Shown piece by piece: positions 23,313-31,717 of a stretch of DNA of 32,310 bases (position 1 is its first letter; each line of letters opens with the position of its first letter). Below the pieces are notes generated by a model. The model searched no databases, had not been told where the DNA came from, and saw only the letters and a program-made list of their open reading frames with translations. Both the position numbers and the translations under genes were made by a program. The DNA is from Alphaproteobacteria bacterium RIFCSPHIGHO2_02_FULL_46_13 (lineage in GTDB: Bacteria; Pseudomonadota; Alphaproteobacteria; Micavibrionales; Micavibrionaceae), in the NCBI GenBank assembly GCA_001767915.1, contig MEMI01000012.1, positions 1 to 32,310 on the forward strand. Direction: 5' to 3'.

Positions 23313-23641
23313 TGTCTTTCTCCTTAAATTAAGCGTTTAATGGCCAATAAAATGGTATGTAATAAATATAGCACTATCTGTATCGAATTCAAAGAAAACG
23401 CCCCAAAAAATTTGGGATAAATCAAGGATTAGCAATAATCACAAGAGGTTTTCTGATTTTTCAACAGGTTACAAATTTCACAAATTTAACGAACAGCCGC
23501 CCCCTCGGACAACTCATCCGCTATACCTATCTTTATAATGACATAATATTATTAATGCTTTATGAACGGTCAAAGATAGGGAAGAGATTTATTCTTTTTT
23601 TATCTCTCTTTCTTATAATCCTGATACGGGAGTGTGCGGTC
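23313..23641. other. Non-coding gap of 329 bases
   Basis: This AT-rich gap lies between the divergent DUF465 and J-domain genes and must hold both promoters. I see no convincing RNA gene, CRISPR or mobile element. The last 87 bases are open in frame with the J-domain gene and could encode an N-terminal hydrophobic extension starting at an ATG at 23555. No ribosome site precedes that ATG. An AGAGAT/ATCTCT inverted repeat flanks a T-run near 23583-23607. Confidence 0.6.
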
Positions 23642-25192
23642 GTGGCCAAAAGAGATTATTACGAAGTTTTGGGTGTTGCCAAAGGCGCCAGTGATGAAGA
23701 CATCAAAAAATCCTATCGGAAATTGGCGATGAAATATCATCCTGACCGCAATTCAGGTGACAAAGCAAAAGAAGCCGAAGAAAAATTTAAAGAAGTGAAA
23801 GAAGCTTATGAGCTTTTGAGCGATCCCAAGAAACGTGCCGCTTATAATCAATATGGCCATGCTGGGTTGGATGCTTCTTTTCAGGCTGCGTCTGGTCAAG
23901 GTGGGAAGCGAAAACAAACTCGCGAAACCTTTGCGGATATTTTTAAAGACCTTAACCCTGAGGCAGAACAACCGCGCTGGGGTGATCTTCAAAAGAAGGT
24001 AAGTGGCGCTCAAGAAAAGTTAAGACCTACCTATGACCGCATCAGAGAAACGCATCAGGTTTACACTGAATTCTTTAGGGTGTTAGGGCATGTTCAAACG
24101 CAAGATACGATGGCAACTTCGGAAGTTGCTGAGGCAGCAAACAAGAGAATAGCAGCCCTCCAGAAATTCGCAGTTGCTTACAAAGCATATTCAGAGGTTT
24201 CTCAAAAGGGGATTGATTTGGCGCGTCAGGAAACTGACCAGCGACGCGGACTCTTAAGTCGCATCCAGAGTGAACATGGCGATGTTTTAAGAGCATTTTC
24301 TAAAAATATTGCTAAGGTTGGCATAGAGAGACCAGAAAGAGAAATTATACATCGCTTATCTTCAGGCAACATTTATGTTGATGATCTTCTGGACACGCTT
24401 GAAAAAATGAAACCTTCAAGACTTGCGCGCGTTTTGCCGCAGAATGAAGAACGTGCGATGGAGCTAGATATAAGGATATTGCGTATCAAAGAAATGGTTG
24501 AGCAATATAAACAGGTAAAAGGGGCAATGACCGAGCTTGGCTATGTTGGTGCAGTCTATAACGCTCAAGGTCGGAATGGTGAAATTGCGCAAGCCATACC
24601 ATCCATTTTGATCGAGATTGACCATTTATCAACGTCTGCGCAATTAGCGGATAATAGAACAAAATTCAGTCCGCATGATATTTTTAAAAATTGTGGAGCT
24701 TTTAGACCTGAGTTTCATGAATCTGAAATCAATGCCTTGTTAAGTCCCGACCAGCAAAAATTGGTGCAGTGGGCACAAACGCAAATCAATCGATATAGTA
24801 TATTCGACACAATCGATGAAAGCGTCGTTGCCAAAGCCTTATCGCCACAACAAATAAAGGCGGCTCAAAAAAGATTAGATATGTATGTAGACCATGTCGC
24901 GACAAGGAATAAGTTGGATGACCTTTTAAGAAAAATGAATAGATTATTCTCGATGAATGAAAGACAAATCAGCGAGGAATCTTTGCAATCTATATTTCAG
25001 GCCGAAAAAGCATCTGCAGATTATGAGAGCCTTGTCAGAGAAGGAGTCCTTGATCGTGAAACCGCTAGGAAGGCGCTTATCTCAATAGATGCTACTTTGA
25101 ATTTACAAGGTACGATATTTGAAACAAAAGCGAAATCATCCACAAAGAGACCGGAGGAGCAAATGGCACCGGAAACAAGAATGCCTTCTTAA
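23642..25192 (+). CDS. Atypical J-domain protein with a long helical C-terminus
   Basis: A 516-residue protein that begins exactly like a canonical DnaJ ([17 protein letters not shown], with GTG as start). It has an intact J domain with HPD at 33-35 and the boundary YGHAGLD at 71-77, so it should stimulate a DnaK-type ATPase. After a short linker ([13 protein letters not shown]) there is no Gly/Phe-rich region, no CxxCxGxG zinc modules and no DnaJ C-terminal beta domain. Instead about 400 residues of mostly helical sequence follow, with many Gln, Lys and Glu. The GTG at 23642 has GGGAG 9 bases upstream. An upstream in-frame ATG (23555) would add a hydrophobic segment and make it membrane-anchored, but lacks a ribosome site. 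The later part is more AT-rich than neighbouring housekeeping genes. Function of the long tail is unknown. Confidence 0.85.
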   Translation: MAKRDYYEVLGVAKGASDEDIKKSYRKLAMKYHPDRNSGDKAKEAEEKFKEVKEAYELLSDPKKRAAYNQYGHAGLDASFQAASGQGGKRKQTRETFADIFKDLNPEAEQPRWGDLQKKVSGAQEKLRPTYDRIRETHQVYTEFFRVLGHVQTQDTMATSEVAEAANKRIAALQKFAVAYKAYSEVSQKGIDLARQETDQRRGLLSRIQSEHGDVLRAFSKNIAKVGIERPEREIIHRLSSGNIYVDDLLDTLEKMKPSRLARVLPQNEERAMELDIRILRIKEMVEQYKQVKGAMTELGYVGAVYNAQGRNGEIAQAIPSILIEIDHLSTSAQLADNRTKFSPHDIFKNCGAFRPEFHESEINALLSPDQQKLVQWAQTQINRYSIFDTIDESVVAKALSPQQIKAAQKRLDMYVDHVATRNKLDDLLRKMNRLFSMNERQISEESLQSIFQAEKASADYESLVREGVLDRETARKALISIDATLNLQGTIFETKAKSSTKRPEEQMAPETRMPS

Positions 25193-25203
25193 GCGGGAAT
25201 ATC

Positions 25204-26859
25204 TTATACTTTCGCTGTTTCTGAAACTCTATCCATCTCACCCGCATCATCCAATATCGGATAAGCAATCGCGGTCATCAGGGAATTGATGCGGCGGAGG
25301 TCGCGAATAATATCCATATGGAGGTCGCTGGTTGCCATTGTTTCCGGCACGCCGCGTTGGAGGCGGCCGAGATGGTTGACGGAGGCATTGCGTTCGGCCA
25401 GTTTAATCATCGCCTTATCCTCAACCAATTGACGCGCCAGACGGGCATCGCCTGATATAAAGACCGTTTGCGCCAGACGCACGGAATCGATCACCAATTG
25501 GAATAAATTATCGAGCTCCTTTTTTCCGTCAGCTGAAAAGTCAACTTTGGCGCGGACACGTTTTTCGGCAAGCGGGATCAGGTTGCGGTCAATAATATCG
25601 CCCACATGTTCGATATTGGTAGCAAAGGTTAGAATTTGGAAGTGGCGTTTGCCTTCAACATCATTCATGGTTTCTTGAGTGATGCGTACCAGATAGGATT
25701 TTAAAAGTCTGTAAAGCTTGTCCACAACCCCGTCAATGTCGCGAATTTTATCAAAGGTCGATAGTTCGTTTTTCTGGAAGCTCTGCCACACCAGTTGTAA
25801 CATTTGGTCAGTCATGTCGGCAAGGCGCAAAACTTCGCGTGCGGCGTTGGTAAGTGCGACAGTAGGGGTGTCGAGTACGCGGTCATCCAGATATTTTGGT
25901 TTGCTTTGGTCGTCTTGATTATTTTGTTTTTCTGGAATGGCTAAAGTCACAATCCGCGTTACCCCGTCAAGGAACGGCAGGAACAGGATCGCCACAAAAA
26001 TGTTAAAGGCCATGTGGAAATTGATGACAACCGACACATCTGTTTCCCCCAAGTAATGGAGATGCGGCATTAGGAATCGGAATGAAGCAAGGACAAGAAA
26101 CACTCCAGTCAGGCGCATGATAAGGTTACCAGCAGGAATGCGCGCCGCCTGCGGCGGGTCTTTCAGGGATGACATGAGCGGGGCAATGACGTTCCCGATA
26201 TTTGCGCCGAGTACCATCATCAAGGCCAAGTGAATCGGAATAACCTCCGCCCCCACCATCGACATGAGGAGGAGGACAATTGCCAAAGAGGAGTGAAAAA
26301 CCCAAGTCAGAATAACCCCAACCAGAACCGCCAGAATAGGGTCAGTATCAAGCGGCGCTAAAATAAGCGGGAGTGTCTCCGATGTTTTCAGGGGGACGGC
26401 TGCTAATTTTATAGTGGCCAATGCAAGTAACATCAGGGCAAGACCGATCAGGATACGCCCGATTTGACGACGGGTTGCCGCTTGTTCCTTGCCTGAATAA
26501 AAAACATAACCAGCAACCATTAAAACAGGGGATAGCCATGACAGGTCAAAAGTTAAAACCTGCGCCACAATCGTTGTCCCGACATCCGCGCCAAGAACAA
26601 CCGCCAAAGCGGCTGTTGTCGCAATTAAGCCCTGTCCCGCAAAGGAAGAAATAATCATCGTGGTAGCGGTAGAGCTTTGGAGGAGTGCAGTCACCCCAAC
26701 CCCTGCCAACATGGCAGTCACCCGATTTTTAGTCGCAACCGATATTATTTTCCGTAATTGAACGCCAAACGCGCGCGTCACACCACTCCTGACCAATTTT
26801 AGACCAAAGAGAAGGAGGCAAACGCCCCCAATAATTTTTAAAAGTATAAGACTGGCCAT
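25204..26859 (-). CDS. Na/Pi cotransporter family protein with PhoU-like domain
   Basis: A 551-residue inner-membrane protein of the NptA/YjbB type, expected to couple sodium to phosphate movement, often export in bacteria. The membrane half opens LILLKIIGGVCLLLFGLKLV. It carries the inverted-repeat QSST-type motif in LLQSSTATTMIISSFAGQG and its partner around FHSSLAIVLLLMSMVGAE, with PLMSSLKDPPQAARIPAGN between later helices. Residues from about 330 form a cytoplasmic PhoU-like helical bundle (LRLADMTDQMLQLVWQSF and NIEHVGDIIDRNLIPLAEKR). The ATG at 26859 has only a distant AGGA. It is convergent with the J-domain gene (11 bases apart) and divergent from the rplK promoter. Transport direction is not readable from sequence. 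Confidence 0.92.
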   Translation of the reverse strand: MASLILLKIIGGVCLLLFGLKLVRSGVTRAFGVQLRKIISVATKNRVTAMLAGVGVTALLQSSTATTMIISSFAGQGLIATTAALAVVLGADVGTTIVAQVLTFDLSWLSPVLMVAGYVFYSGKEQAATRRQIGRILIGLALMLLALATIKLAAVPLKTSETLPLILAPLDTDPILAVLVGVILTWVFHSSLAIVLLLMSMVGAEVIPIHLALMMVLGANIGNVIAPLMSSLKDPPQAARIPAGNLIMRLTGVFLVLASFRFLMPHLHYLGETDVSVVINFHMAFNIFVAILFLPFLDGVTRIVTLAIPEKQNNQDDQSKPKYLDDRVLDTPTVALTNAAREVLRLADMTDQMLQLVWQSFQKNELSTFDKIRDIDGVVDKLYRLLKSYLVRITQETMNDVEGKRHFQILTFATNIEHVGDIIDRNLIPLAEKRVRAKVDFSADGKKELDNLFQLVIDSVRLAQTVFISGDARLARQLVEDKAMIKLAERNASVNHLGRLQRGVPETMATSDLHMDIIRDLRRINSLMTAIAYPILDDAGEMDRVSETAKV

Positions 26860-26922
26860 GTATATGAAGAATTCCTATGTTCTAATATCCTACATGGAAG
26901 CTAAAAAAACACAATAATTTCC

Positions 26923-26951
26923 TTGCGTTGCCAAGCAAAAATCCCTATAAC
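26923..26951 (+). promoter_or_regulatory. Sigma70-type promoter for rplK-rplA
   Basis: TTGCGT (26923-26928) and TATAAC (26946-26951) are separated by 17 bases. The predicted start near 26958 gives a leader of about 80 bases before the rplK ATG. Such a leader could hold an L1-binding autoregulatory site, as known for this operon in E. coli, but I cannot assign one. Confidence 0.65.
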
Positions 26952-27039
26952 ACCCCCAATTGTTGTGGAAGGTTGTCGGTCAAACATTTTTGCCAGATCG
27001 AGCCGTACCACGAACCTCAACCCTTAATCGGAGGATATC

Positions 27040-27474
27040 ATGGCCAAAAAAGTAAAAGGCTATATTAAACTTCAGGTTCCAGCTGGTAAGGCAAACCCTT
27101 CACCACCTATCGGACCTGCACTTGGACAACACGGCGTTAACATCATGGAATTCTGTAAGGGCTTTAACGCCAAGACAGGCGAAATGGAAGCCGGAATGCC
27201 AATCCCTGTGGTGATCACAGTATTTGAAGACCGTTCATTCACTTTCATCCTGAAAACCCCACCTGTCACCTATTTCATCAAGAAAGCGGCGAAAAAGGAA
27301 AAAGGGTCACAAACACCTGGTAAAGGTGGTTTCGTTGGTAAAATTACCCGCGCACAAGTGATTGAAATTGCTAACTCCAAGATGGTTGATTTGAACGCCA
27401 ATGACCTCGCCGGTGCGATGTTGATGGTCGAAGGATCTGCCCGCTCTATGGGTATTGAAGTGGTGGAGGCATAA
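27040..27474 (+). CDS. rplK: 50S ribosomal protein L11
   Basis: The 144-residue L11 protein binds the GTPase-associated region of 23S rRNA and is needed for factor-dependent GTP hydrolysis and the stringent response. The N-terminal domain carries the proline-rich [20 protein letters not shown]. The C-terminal RNA-binding domain includes [14 protein letters not shown] and ends in the typical [18 protein letters not shown] lies 5 bases before the ATG, a strong ribosome site. rplA starts 2 bases after the stop. Neither nusG nor secE precedes it here; a Na/Pi transporter gene lies divergently upstream. Confidence 0.97.
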   Translation: MAKKVKGYIKLQVPAGKANPSPPIGPALGQHGVNIMEFCKGFNAKTGEMEAGMPIPVVITVFEDRSFTFILKTPPVTYFIKKAAKKEKGSQTPGKGGFVGKITRAQVIEIANSKMVDLNANDLAGAMLMVEGSARSMGIEVVEA

Positions 27475-27476
27475 TC

Positions 27477-28175
27477 ATGGCACACTTAGGTAAGAAAACT
27501 AAAAAGAACAACGCTCTTGTTGACCGTACAAAATTCTACTCCATTGAAGATGCAGTCGGAATTTTGTTGACCGCCGCCAAAGAACGCAAATTCGTTGAAA
27601 CAATCGAAATTGCGATGAACCTTGGTGTTGATCCAAAACAAAACGACCAAGTTGTTCGTGGCGTGACTGAACTTCCACACGGTACTGGTGCGGTTGTTCG
27701 CGTTGCTGTATTCGCAAAAGATGCAAAAGCTGCTGAAGCTTTGGCTGCTGGTGCTGACCTTGTTGGTGCTGATGATTTGGCTGAAGAAGTGATGAAAGGG
27801 AATATCAATTTCGACCGTTGTATCGCAACGCCGGACATGATGCCTTTGATTGCTAAAATCGGTAAAATCCTCGGTCCTCGCGGTTTGATGCCAAACCCGA
27901 AACTCGGAACTGTTACAATGGACGTTAAAAAAGCTGTTGAATCATCTAAAGGCGGTGCGGTTGAATTCCGTGCGGCGAAAGATGGTATCGTACATGCTCG
28001 CGTGGGTAAGGCAACTTTCGAAGCCGGCAAACTCGCGGACAACGTTCGTGCGTTCATCGGTGCCATTAACCGTGCAAAACCTGCCGGAGCAAAAGGTGTT
28101 TACCTCAAGAAAGTTACCCTGTCCTCTACAATGGGCCCAGGCGTAAAAGTTGACTTGCAAAGCATCGCTGGTTAA
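27477..28175 (+). CDS. rplA: 50S ribosomal protein L1
   Basis: The 232-residue L1 protein forms the mobile L1 stalk and, in many bacteria, represses its own operon. Family landmarks include [32 protein letters not shown], and the L1 signature region [19 protein letters not shown]. The C-terminal [13 protein letters not shown] is also present. The GGAGG inside the rplK stop region serves as its ribosome site, with a 2-base gap that implies translational coupling. A strong terminator follows 23 bases after the stop, so this transcript does not run into rplJ-rplL. Confidence 0.97.
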   Translation: MAHLGKKTKKNNALVDRTKFYSIEDAVGILLTAAKERKFVETIEIAMNLGVDPKQNDQVVRGVTELPHGTGAVVRVAVFAKDAKAAEALAAGADLVGADDLAEEVMKGNINFDRCIATPDMMPLIAKIGKILGPRGLMPNPKLGTVTMDVKKAVESSKGGAVEFRAAKDGIVHARVGKATFEAGKLADNVRAFIGAINRAKPAGAKGVYLKKVTLSSTMGPGVKVDLQSIAG

Positions 28176-28197
28176 TTAACTTTTATATAAACAATTC

Positions 28198-28229
28198 AAA
28201 ACCCCCGATTTATTCGGGGGTTTTATTTT
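28198..28229 (+). terminator. Rho-independent terminator after rplA
   Basis: AAAACCCCCGA pairs perfectly with TCGGGGGTTTT around a TTTAT loop and is followed by an interrupted T-run. It closes rplK-rplA. Its A-rich 5' side may give weak activity on the other strand. Confidence 0.92.
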
Positions 28230-28268
28230 TTGTTTGCAATAATTTGCTTTTTAGCCGTAAAAATAAGT

Positions 28269-28772
28269 ATGCATAGTTTATTTTCCACATGGACTGGTTT
28301 ATTCCGTTATCATAATCCGATGATGCCTTTGGTGCAGCTGACAGCGACGTTTGAAGATGTGGGGGCAAATAAATTCGGCGGTTTTATCAGTGAAACCCCA
28401 ATTATTCTCCCCGACGGTTTTGATCAAGCATTCGAGTTCAAAAAACCAAGTCGCTTGACATGTTGGGGGAGTATAGCCTGTGATGTAATGGAAGGGGAAT
28501 TGGTTGATAAACAGATACCCAACTGGGGGCAGGAAGTTCATTTTTTAAAAGCATCAGACCAACTCAGCGGTTATCCTGTTTTCTGTCGGGGTGGCTTTAA
28601 TGCGGCTGCTGGACTGATTGTGGGGGTTTGGGGTGTCGTGGAAGGGGATAACCGTTGTAATCTGCCTCTCAATCTTAAAATCGGGCATTTTACACTTAGA
28701 AAGCAAGATGGCGGTCGGAAAGATGCTCCTCGTACGGCGGCCCCTGTTACGCCCGAGTTGTTATGTGTCTAG
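28269..28772 (+). CDS. Hypothetical protein, 167 aa
   Basis: I do not recognise a family. The product is soluble and beta-rich in appearance, opening MHSLFSTWTGLFRYHNPMMP. It contains LVQLTATFEDVGANKFGGF and repeated Gly/Trp stretches (SRLTCWGSIACDVMEGELV and AAAGLIVGVWGVVEGDNR). Four cysteines occur, and no signal peptide or membrane helix is clear. The frame extends back to a TTG at 28230, but that start sits against the rplA terminator, so the ATG at 28269 is preferred. No good ribosome site is seen before it or before the ATG at 28320. The 3' end overlaps the convergent MFS-like gene by 12 bases. The uninterrupted frame and protein-like composition support a real gene, with some doubt. 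Confidence 0.65.
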   Translation: MHSLFSTWTGLFRYHNPMMPLVQLTATFEDVGANKFGGFISETPIILPDGFDQAFEFKKPSRLTCWGSIACDVMEGELVDKQIPNWGQEVHFLKASDQLSGYPVFCRGGFNAAAGLIVGVWGVVEGDNRCNLPLNLKIGHFTLRKQDGGRKDAPRTAAPVTPELLCV

Positions 28773-29942
28773 TGTTTTTCTAGATAGGATTGCCCATTTT
28801 CCAACAGGCCATAGAAGAAGAGCTACTATAAATCCCGCGGCAAGAAACAAGAATTGGTGTTGGAAGCATAACCAGCACGCAAGTGGAATGGCAATCAATC
28901 TTGCGAGTGTTAGGTTCAATTCGCGCACAAATATTTGGGTAAATGACTTGTCTCCGTACCATCTTGATTCTAAGCCGCCATGATAGAAAAATTTGCTCAT
29001 GGCGCGCAATATATTGCTTCCCAGAAGAATAACCGCATTCAAAGGCAGTAATAAAAGTATAAAAGATGAGCTGCCTAACAGCGCGGCAAGTTGAAATTCT
29101 TTTCCTTTTCCGTCATGGATGAGTTTGCCCGCAATCGGAATAGCCATGGCAACCACAATCCCCTGTACCCCGAATATAAATCCAATCATCGTCGTTCCGA
29201 TTCCGGCAAGAATAAGATATGCGGGTATCAACATCGAACCAAATAACGACCAGAAGGCCTCCATAAATGTGCCGATTGTCATCGGAAGATCTTTACAAAA
29301 TGTTTTTAATAATGGGGCAACATGGATCGATGGGCGGTCGATATTCTCTTCTTCTCCAGAATGGCGACCCTGAGGGAGCGTTACGCTCAGCCCGATTGTA
29401 GAGAATACGATTCCTGAGAATGCGATGATCAGCAAAACAGGTTTATCTCCTGATAAAACAATTAATCCGGCGAGAGATGCTCCCAAAAGCTCACCGATAT
29501 TTGTGATCGCTTTGGCCAAAGAAACTTCGAATCCGACTTCACTTTTGCTGTTATGGCCTGAAAGGTTGGCGTGGCACATTTGGAAATATCCGGTAATGCA
29601 GAATGCCAAGGTGATACCCACACCCCAAGGTGTTTTGGATATATCTGTCAATAAAAAGAGTAACAGGCCGACGATCTGGCTTCCTATGACACCGCACATA
29701 AACCATTTTCGTTTGTGTCGGGTAAATAAGAAGTAATAAAAAGGAAATAGGATAAATCCGGATGTTATAAACCATCCGTATAAATACGCTGTCATCCCCA
29801 TCCATCCGAGTTTGACGGTATCAAGCGCAATATAAAGCATAAGAAAGTTATGGGCAAAAACACCCAAAAAAATAGAGCAATATATAATGGCTAAATTTTT
29901 ATTTCTGAATGGCTGTAAATACGAACGGGTCAGAAGGGACAT
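28761..29942 (-). CDS. MFS-like multi-pass permease
   Basis: A 393-residue integral membrane protein with about twelve hydrophobic helices in two groups, the layout of a major facilitator superfamily transporter. The first group contains IIYCSIFLGVFAHNFLMLYI and YLYGWFITSGFILFPFYYFL, then a short basic loop (TRHKRKWF) where the family's loop 2-3 motif is expected. A hydrophilic middle loop (GRHSGEEENIDRPSIHVAP, about residues 210-228) separates the halves. The substrate is unknown. The ATG immediately follows the rsmA stop with no spacer, so it is translationally coupled to rsmA. The 3' end overlaps the convergent 167-residue orphan by 12 bases. Confidence 0.78.
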   Translation of the reverse strand: MSLLTRSYLQPFRNKNLAIIYCSIFLGVFAHNFLMLYIALDTVKLGWMGMTAYLYGWFITSGFILFPFYYFLFTRHKRKWFMCGVIGSQIVGLLLFLLTDISKTPWGVGITLAFCITGYFQMCHANLSGHNSKSEVGFEVSLAKAITNIGELLGASLAGLIVLSGDKPVLLIIAFSGIVFSTIGLSVTLPQGRHSGEEENIDRPSIHVAPLLKTFCKDLPMTIGTFMEAFWSLFGSMLIPAYLILAGIGTTMIGFIFGVQGIVVAMAIPIAGKLIHDGKGKEFQLAALLGSSSFILLLLPLNAVILLGSNILRAMSKFFYHGGLESRWYGDKSFTQIFVRELNLTLARLIAIPLACWLCFQHQFLFLAAGFIVALLLWPVGKWAILSRKTLDT

Positions 29943-30770
29943 TTAATGAACCATTTTCGCAATCTTCACAAAATCAGCCACGCTCAAATCTTCGGCGCGT
30001 TTGGTTTGATCTGTGCCTGCGGCTTCCATGGCGGCGGCGAATTCGGAGAGGCTGGAGCGTACCATTTTGCGGCGTTGGTTGAAGGCGGCGGCGAGGATTT
30101 TTTCCATGGTGTCGAATGATGGGGCGTCCTCGTCCATCACGCGGGGAATAAATTGGACAACGCTTGATTTGACCTTGGGCGGCGGGGTAAAGGCCGAGGG
30201 GGGGAGGTCGAATAATTTTTTGGTGGTGCAAAGCCACTGCGCCATGACCGAGATGCGCCCGTATGTTTTGCTGCCCTCGGATGCCAAAATACGATCGGCC
30301 ACTTCTTTTTGAAACATCAGCGCCATAAAATTAACGACATTCCTGTCGGCACGGATAAGTTCCAGCCATTTGACGAGCAGGACGACACTGATATTATAAG
30401 GAAGGTTGGCGACAATGGCGCGCGGGGCATTTGATATGCTTGTGATGTCCGTCTTCATCGCGTCGCCGTGAATAATTTCCAACTTATCGCCATAGACAGA
30501 TTTTAAATCGGTAACGGCGGCCACTGCGCGTTCGTCAAATTCAATGGCAATCACTTTTGAAGCAGGGGAGGCGAGGAGGCTGCGGGTCAAGCCACCCGGC
30601 CCTGGCCCGATTTCAATGGCGGTCAGATCGTCAAACTTGCCGGAGAGGCGGACAATTTTATCGGTGATATTCTGGTCGAGCAGAAAATTTTGCCCGAGGG
30701 ATTTTTCCGCGCGCAAGTTATGCTCGCGGATCACATCGCGTAACGGAGGAAGTGGGGCGGGATTATCCAC
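29943..30770 (-). CDS. rsmA: 16S rRNA (adenine1518/1519-N6) dimethyltransferase
   Basis: RsmA (KsgA) dimethylates two adjacent adenines near the 3' end of 16S rRNA, a checkpoint in small-subunit assembly. The 275-residue product has LRAEKSLGQNFLLDQNIT at the start. The SAM-binding IEIGPGPGGLTRSLL and the catalytic ANLPYNIS motif follow, with FNQRRKMVRSSL near the end. No ATG fits the family start. The GTG at 30770 gives VDNPAPLPPLRDVIREHN at the expected distance and overlaps the upstream SurA-like stop by 8 bases (GTGGATAA), a coupled junction. The frame is open further upstream inside that gene, but the sequence there is not RsmA-like. pdxA, often found between surA and rsmA, is missing here. 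Confidence 0.95.
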   Translation of the reverse strand: MDNPAPLPPLRDVIREHNLRAEKSLGQNFLLDQNITDKIVRLSGKFDDLTAIEIGPGPGGLTRSLLASPASKVIAIEFDERAVAAVTDLKSVYGDKLEIIHGDAMKTDITSISNAPRAIVANLPYNISVVLLVKWLELIRADRNVVNFMALMFQKEVADRILASEGSKTYGRISVMAQWLCTTKKLFDLPPSAFTPPPKVKSSVVQFIPRVMDEDAPSFDTMEKILAAAFNQRRKMVRSSLSEFAAAMEAAGTDQTKRAEDLSVADFVKIAKMVH

Positions 30771-31713
30771 GTTTTTCGATAAAGGCTTGGGAGCGGAGAT
30801 CGAGATAGTAACGACGTTGCGCCCTGTCCATGCGTTCCATCCCCAATTTTTCGGTGATGTCATCACGGCTAGGCAATTGATCTTCAGCCAATTGGCGTTT
30901 GTCTTGCAATTTGATGATATAAAGACCTGTTGTTGTCTCAATCGGCGAAGTGATTTGTCCTTTGGTCAAAGTTGGCAAAACAGCATCCACTTCTTTTGCC
31001 AAAACCCCCTGCATTACCCAGCCGATGCTTTTCCCTTGGGTGGCGCCCGGGGATTGTGAGAATTGACGGGCAGCTTTAGGAAAGGCCTCTGGCTCTGCTT
31101 TAAGTTGTTCTGCCAGTTTATTTGCGAAGATTTTGGCTTCGGGCATTTTTTTCGGGTCGGTGACAGGCAGATAAATATCAGAGATATTATATTGGTCTTT
31201 GCCGATATTTTCTTTCAGGCGATCCAGTTCGCTATCAATATCTGCGTCTGTGACTTCGATCTTTTGGCGGATGCGTTTTTGAACAACTTTTGTCCACGCA
31301 ATTTGGGTTTTGATTTGGTCGCGCATTGTGCTGACTTTAATCCCGCGTTGCTCAAGGGCTTTTTTGAAAACATCGGCAGGAATATTATTTTGTTTGGCAA
31401 CTTGTTCGAAGCCATTATCGATTTCTTTTGTTTCCACTTTTAATCCCAACCTGTCGGCTTCTTGGGAGCGGATTTGTTCGTCGATCAACATCTCGATAAT
31501 TTGTGGGCGCAGTTTTTCGTCCAGTTCTTTGGATGGTTTCAATCCGCTGGAGGCCGCAATCAAATCCATGCGGGCTTTGACGTCTGACGCTGTAATAACG
31601 CCCTTGTTCACAACCGCGACAATAGATTCTTTTGAACCTTTTGTTGTCTGTGATAGGGCAGGGTGCGATACAGTCATCAATAATGTGATGGCGATCAGGG
31701 ATAGATATTTCAT
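30763..31713 (-). CDS. SurA-like periplasmic peptidyl-prolyl isomerase/chaperone
   Basis: A 316-residue exported chaperone expected to help outer-membrane proteins fold. The signal peptide is MKYLSLIAITLLMTVSHPAL, cleaved near SQ. A SurA-type N-terminal helical domain follows (IVAVVNKGVITASDVKARMD; EMLIDEQIRSQEADRLGLKV). One parvulin domain lies at about residues 170-275 (SDIYLPVTDP; ARQFSQSPGATQGKSIGWV; TTGLYIIKLQDKR). E. coli SurA has two parvulin domains; a single one is common in Alphaproteobacteria. AAGGA lies 8 bases before the ATG. It starts 4 bases after the SDR gene ends and overlaps rsmA by 8 bases. It is called SurA-like rather than surA because other SurA_N/parvulin proteins exist. 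Confidence 0.88.
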   Translation of the reverse strand: MKYLSLIAITLLMTVSHPALSQTTKGSKESIVAVVNKGVITASDVKARMDLIAASSGLKPSKELDEKLRPQIIEMLIDEQIRSQEADRLGLKVETKEIDNGFEQVAKQNNIPADVFKKALEQRGIKVSTMRDQIKTQIAWTKVVQKRIRQKIEVTDADIDSELDRLKENIGKDQYNISDIYLPVTDPKKMPEAKIFANKLAEQLKAEPEAFPKAARQFSQSPGATQGKSIGWVMQGVLAKEVDAVLPTLTKGQITSPIETTTGLYIIKLQDKRQLAEDQLPSRDDITEKLGMERMDRAQRRYYLDLRSQAFIEKRG

Positions 31714-31717
31714 TGTC

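Noticed and set aside
27536-28066. Long minus-strand open frame (176 codons) opposite rplA
   Set aside because: It is a mirror of the highly biased rplA codons; rplA is unambiguous and the antisense product has no protein-like family features.
28230-28268. TTG start extending the 167-residue orphan
   Set aside because: The extension begins at the very end of the rplA terminator T-run and has no ribosome site.
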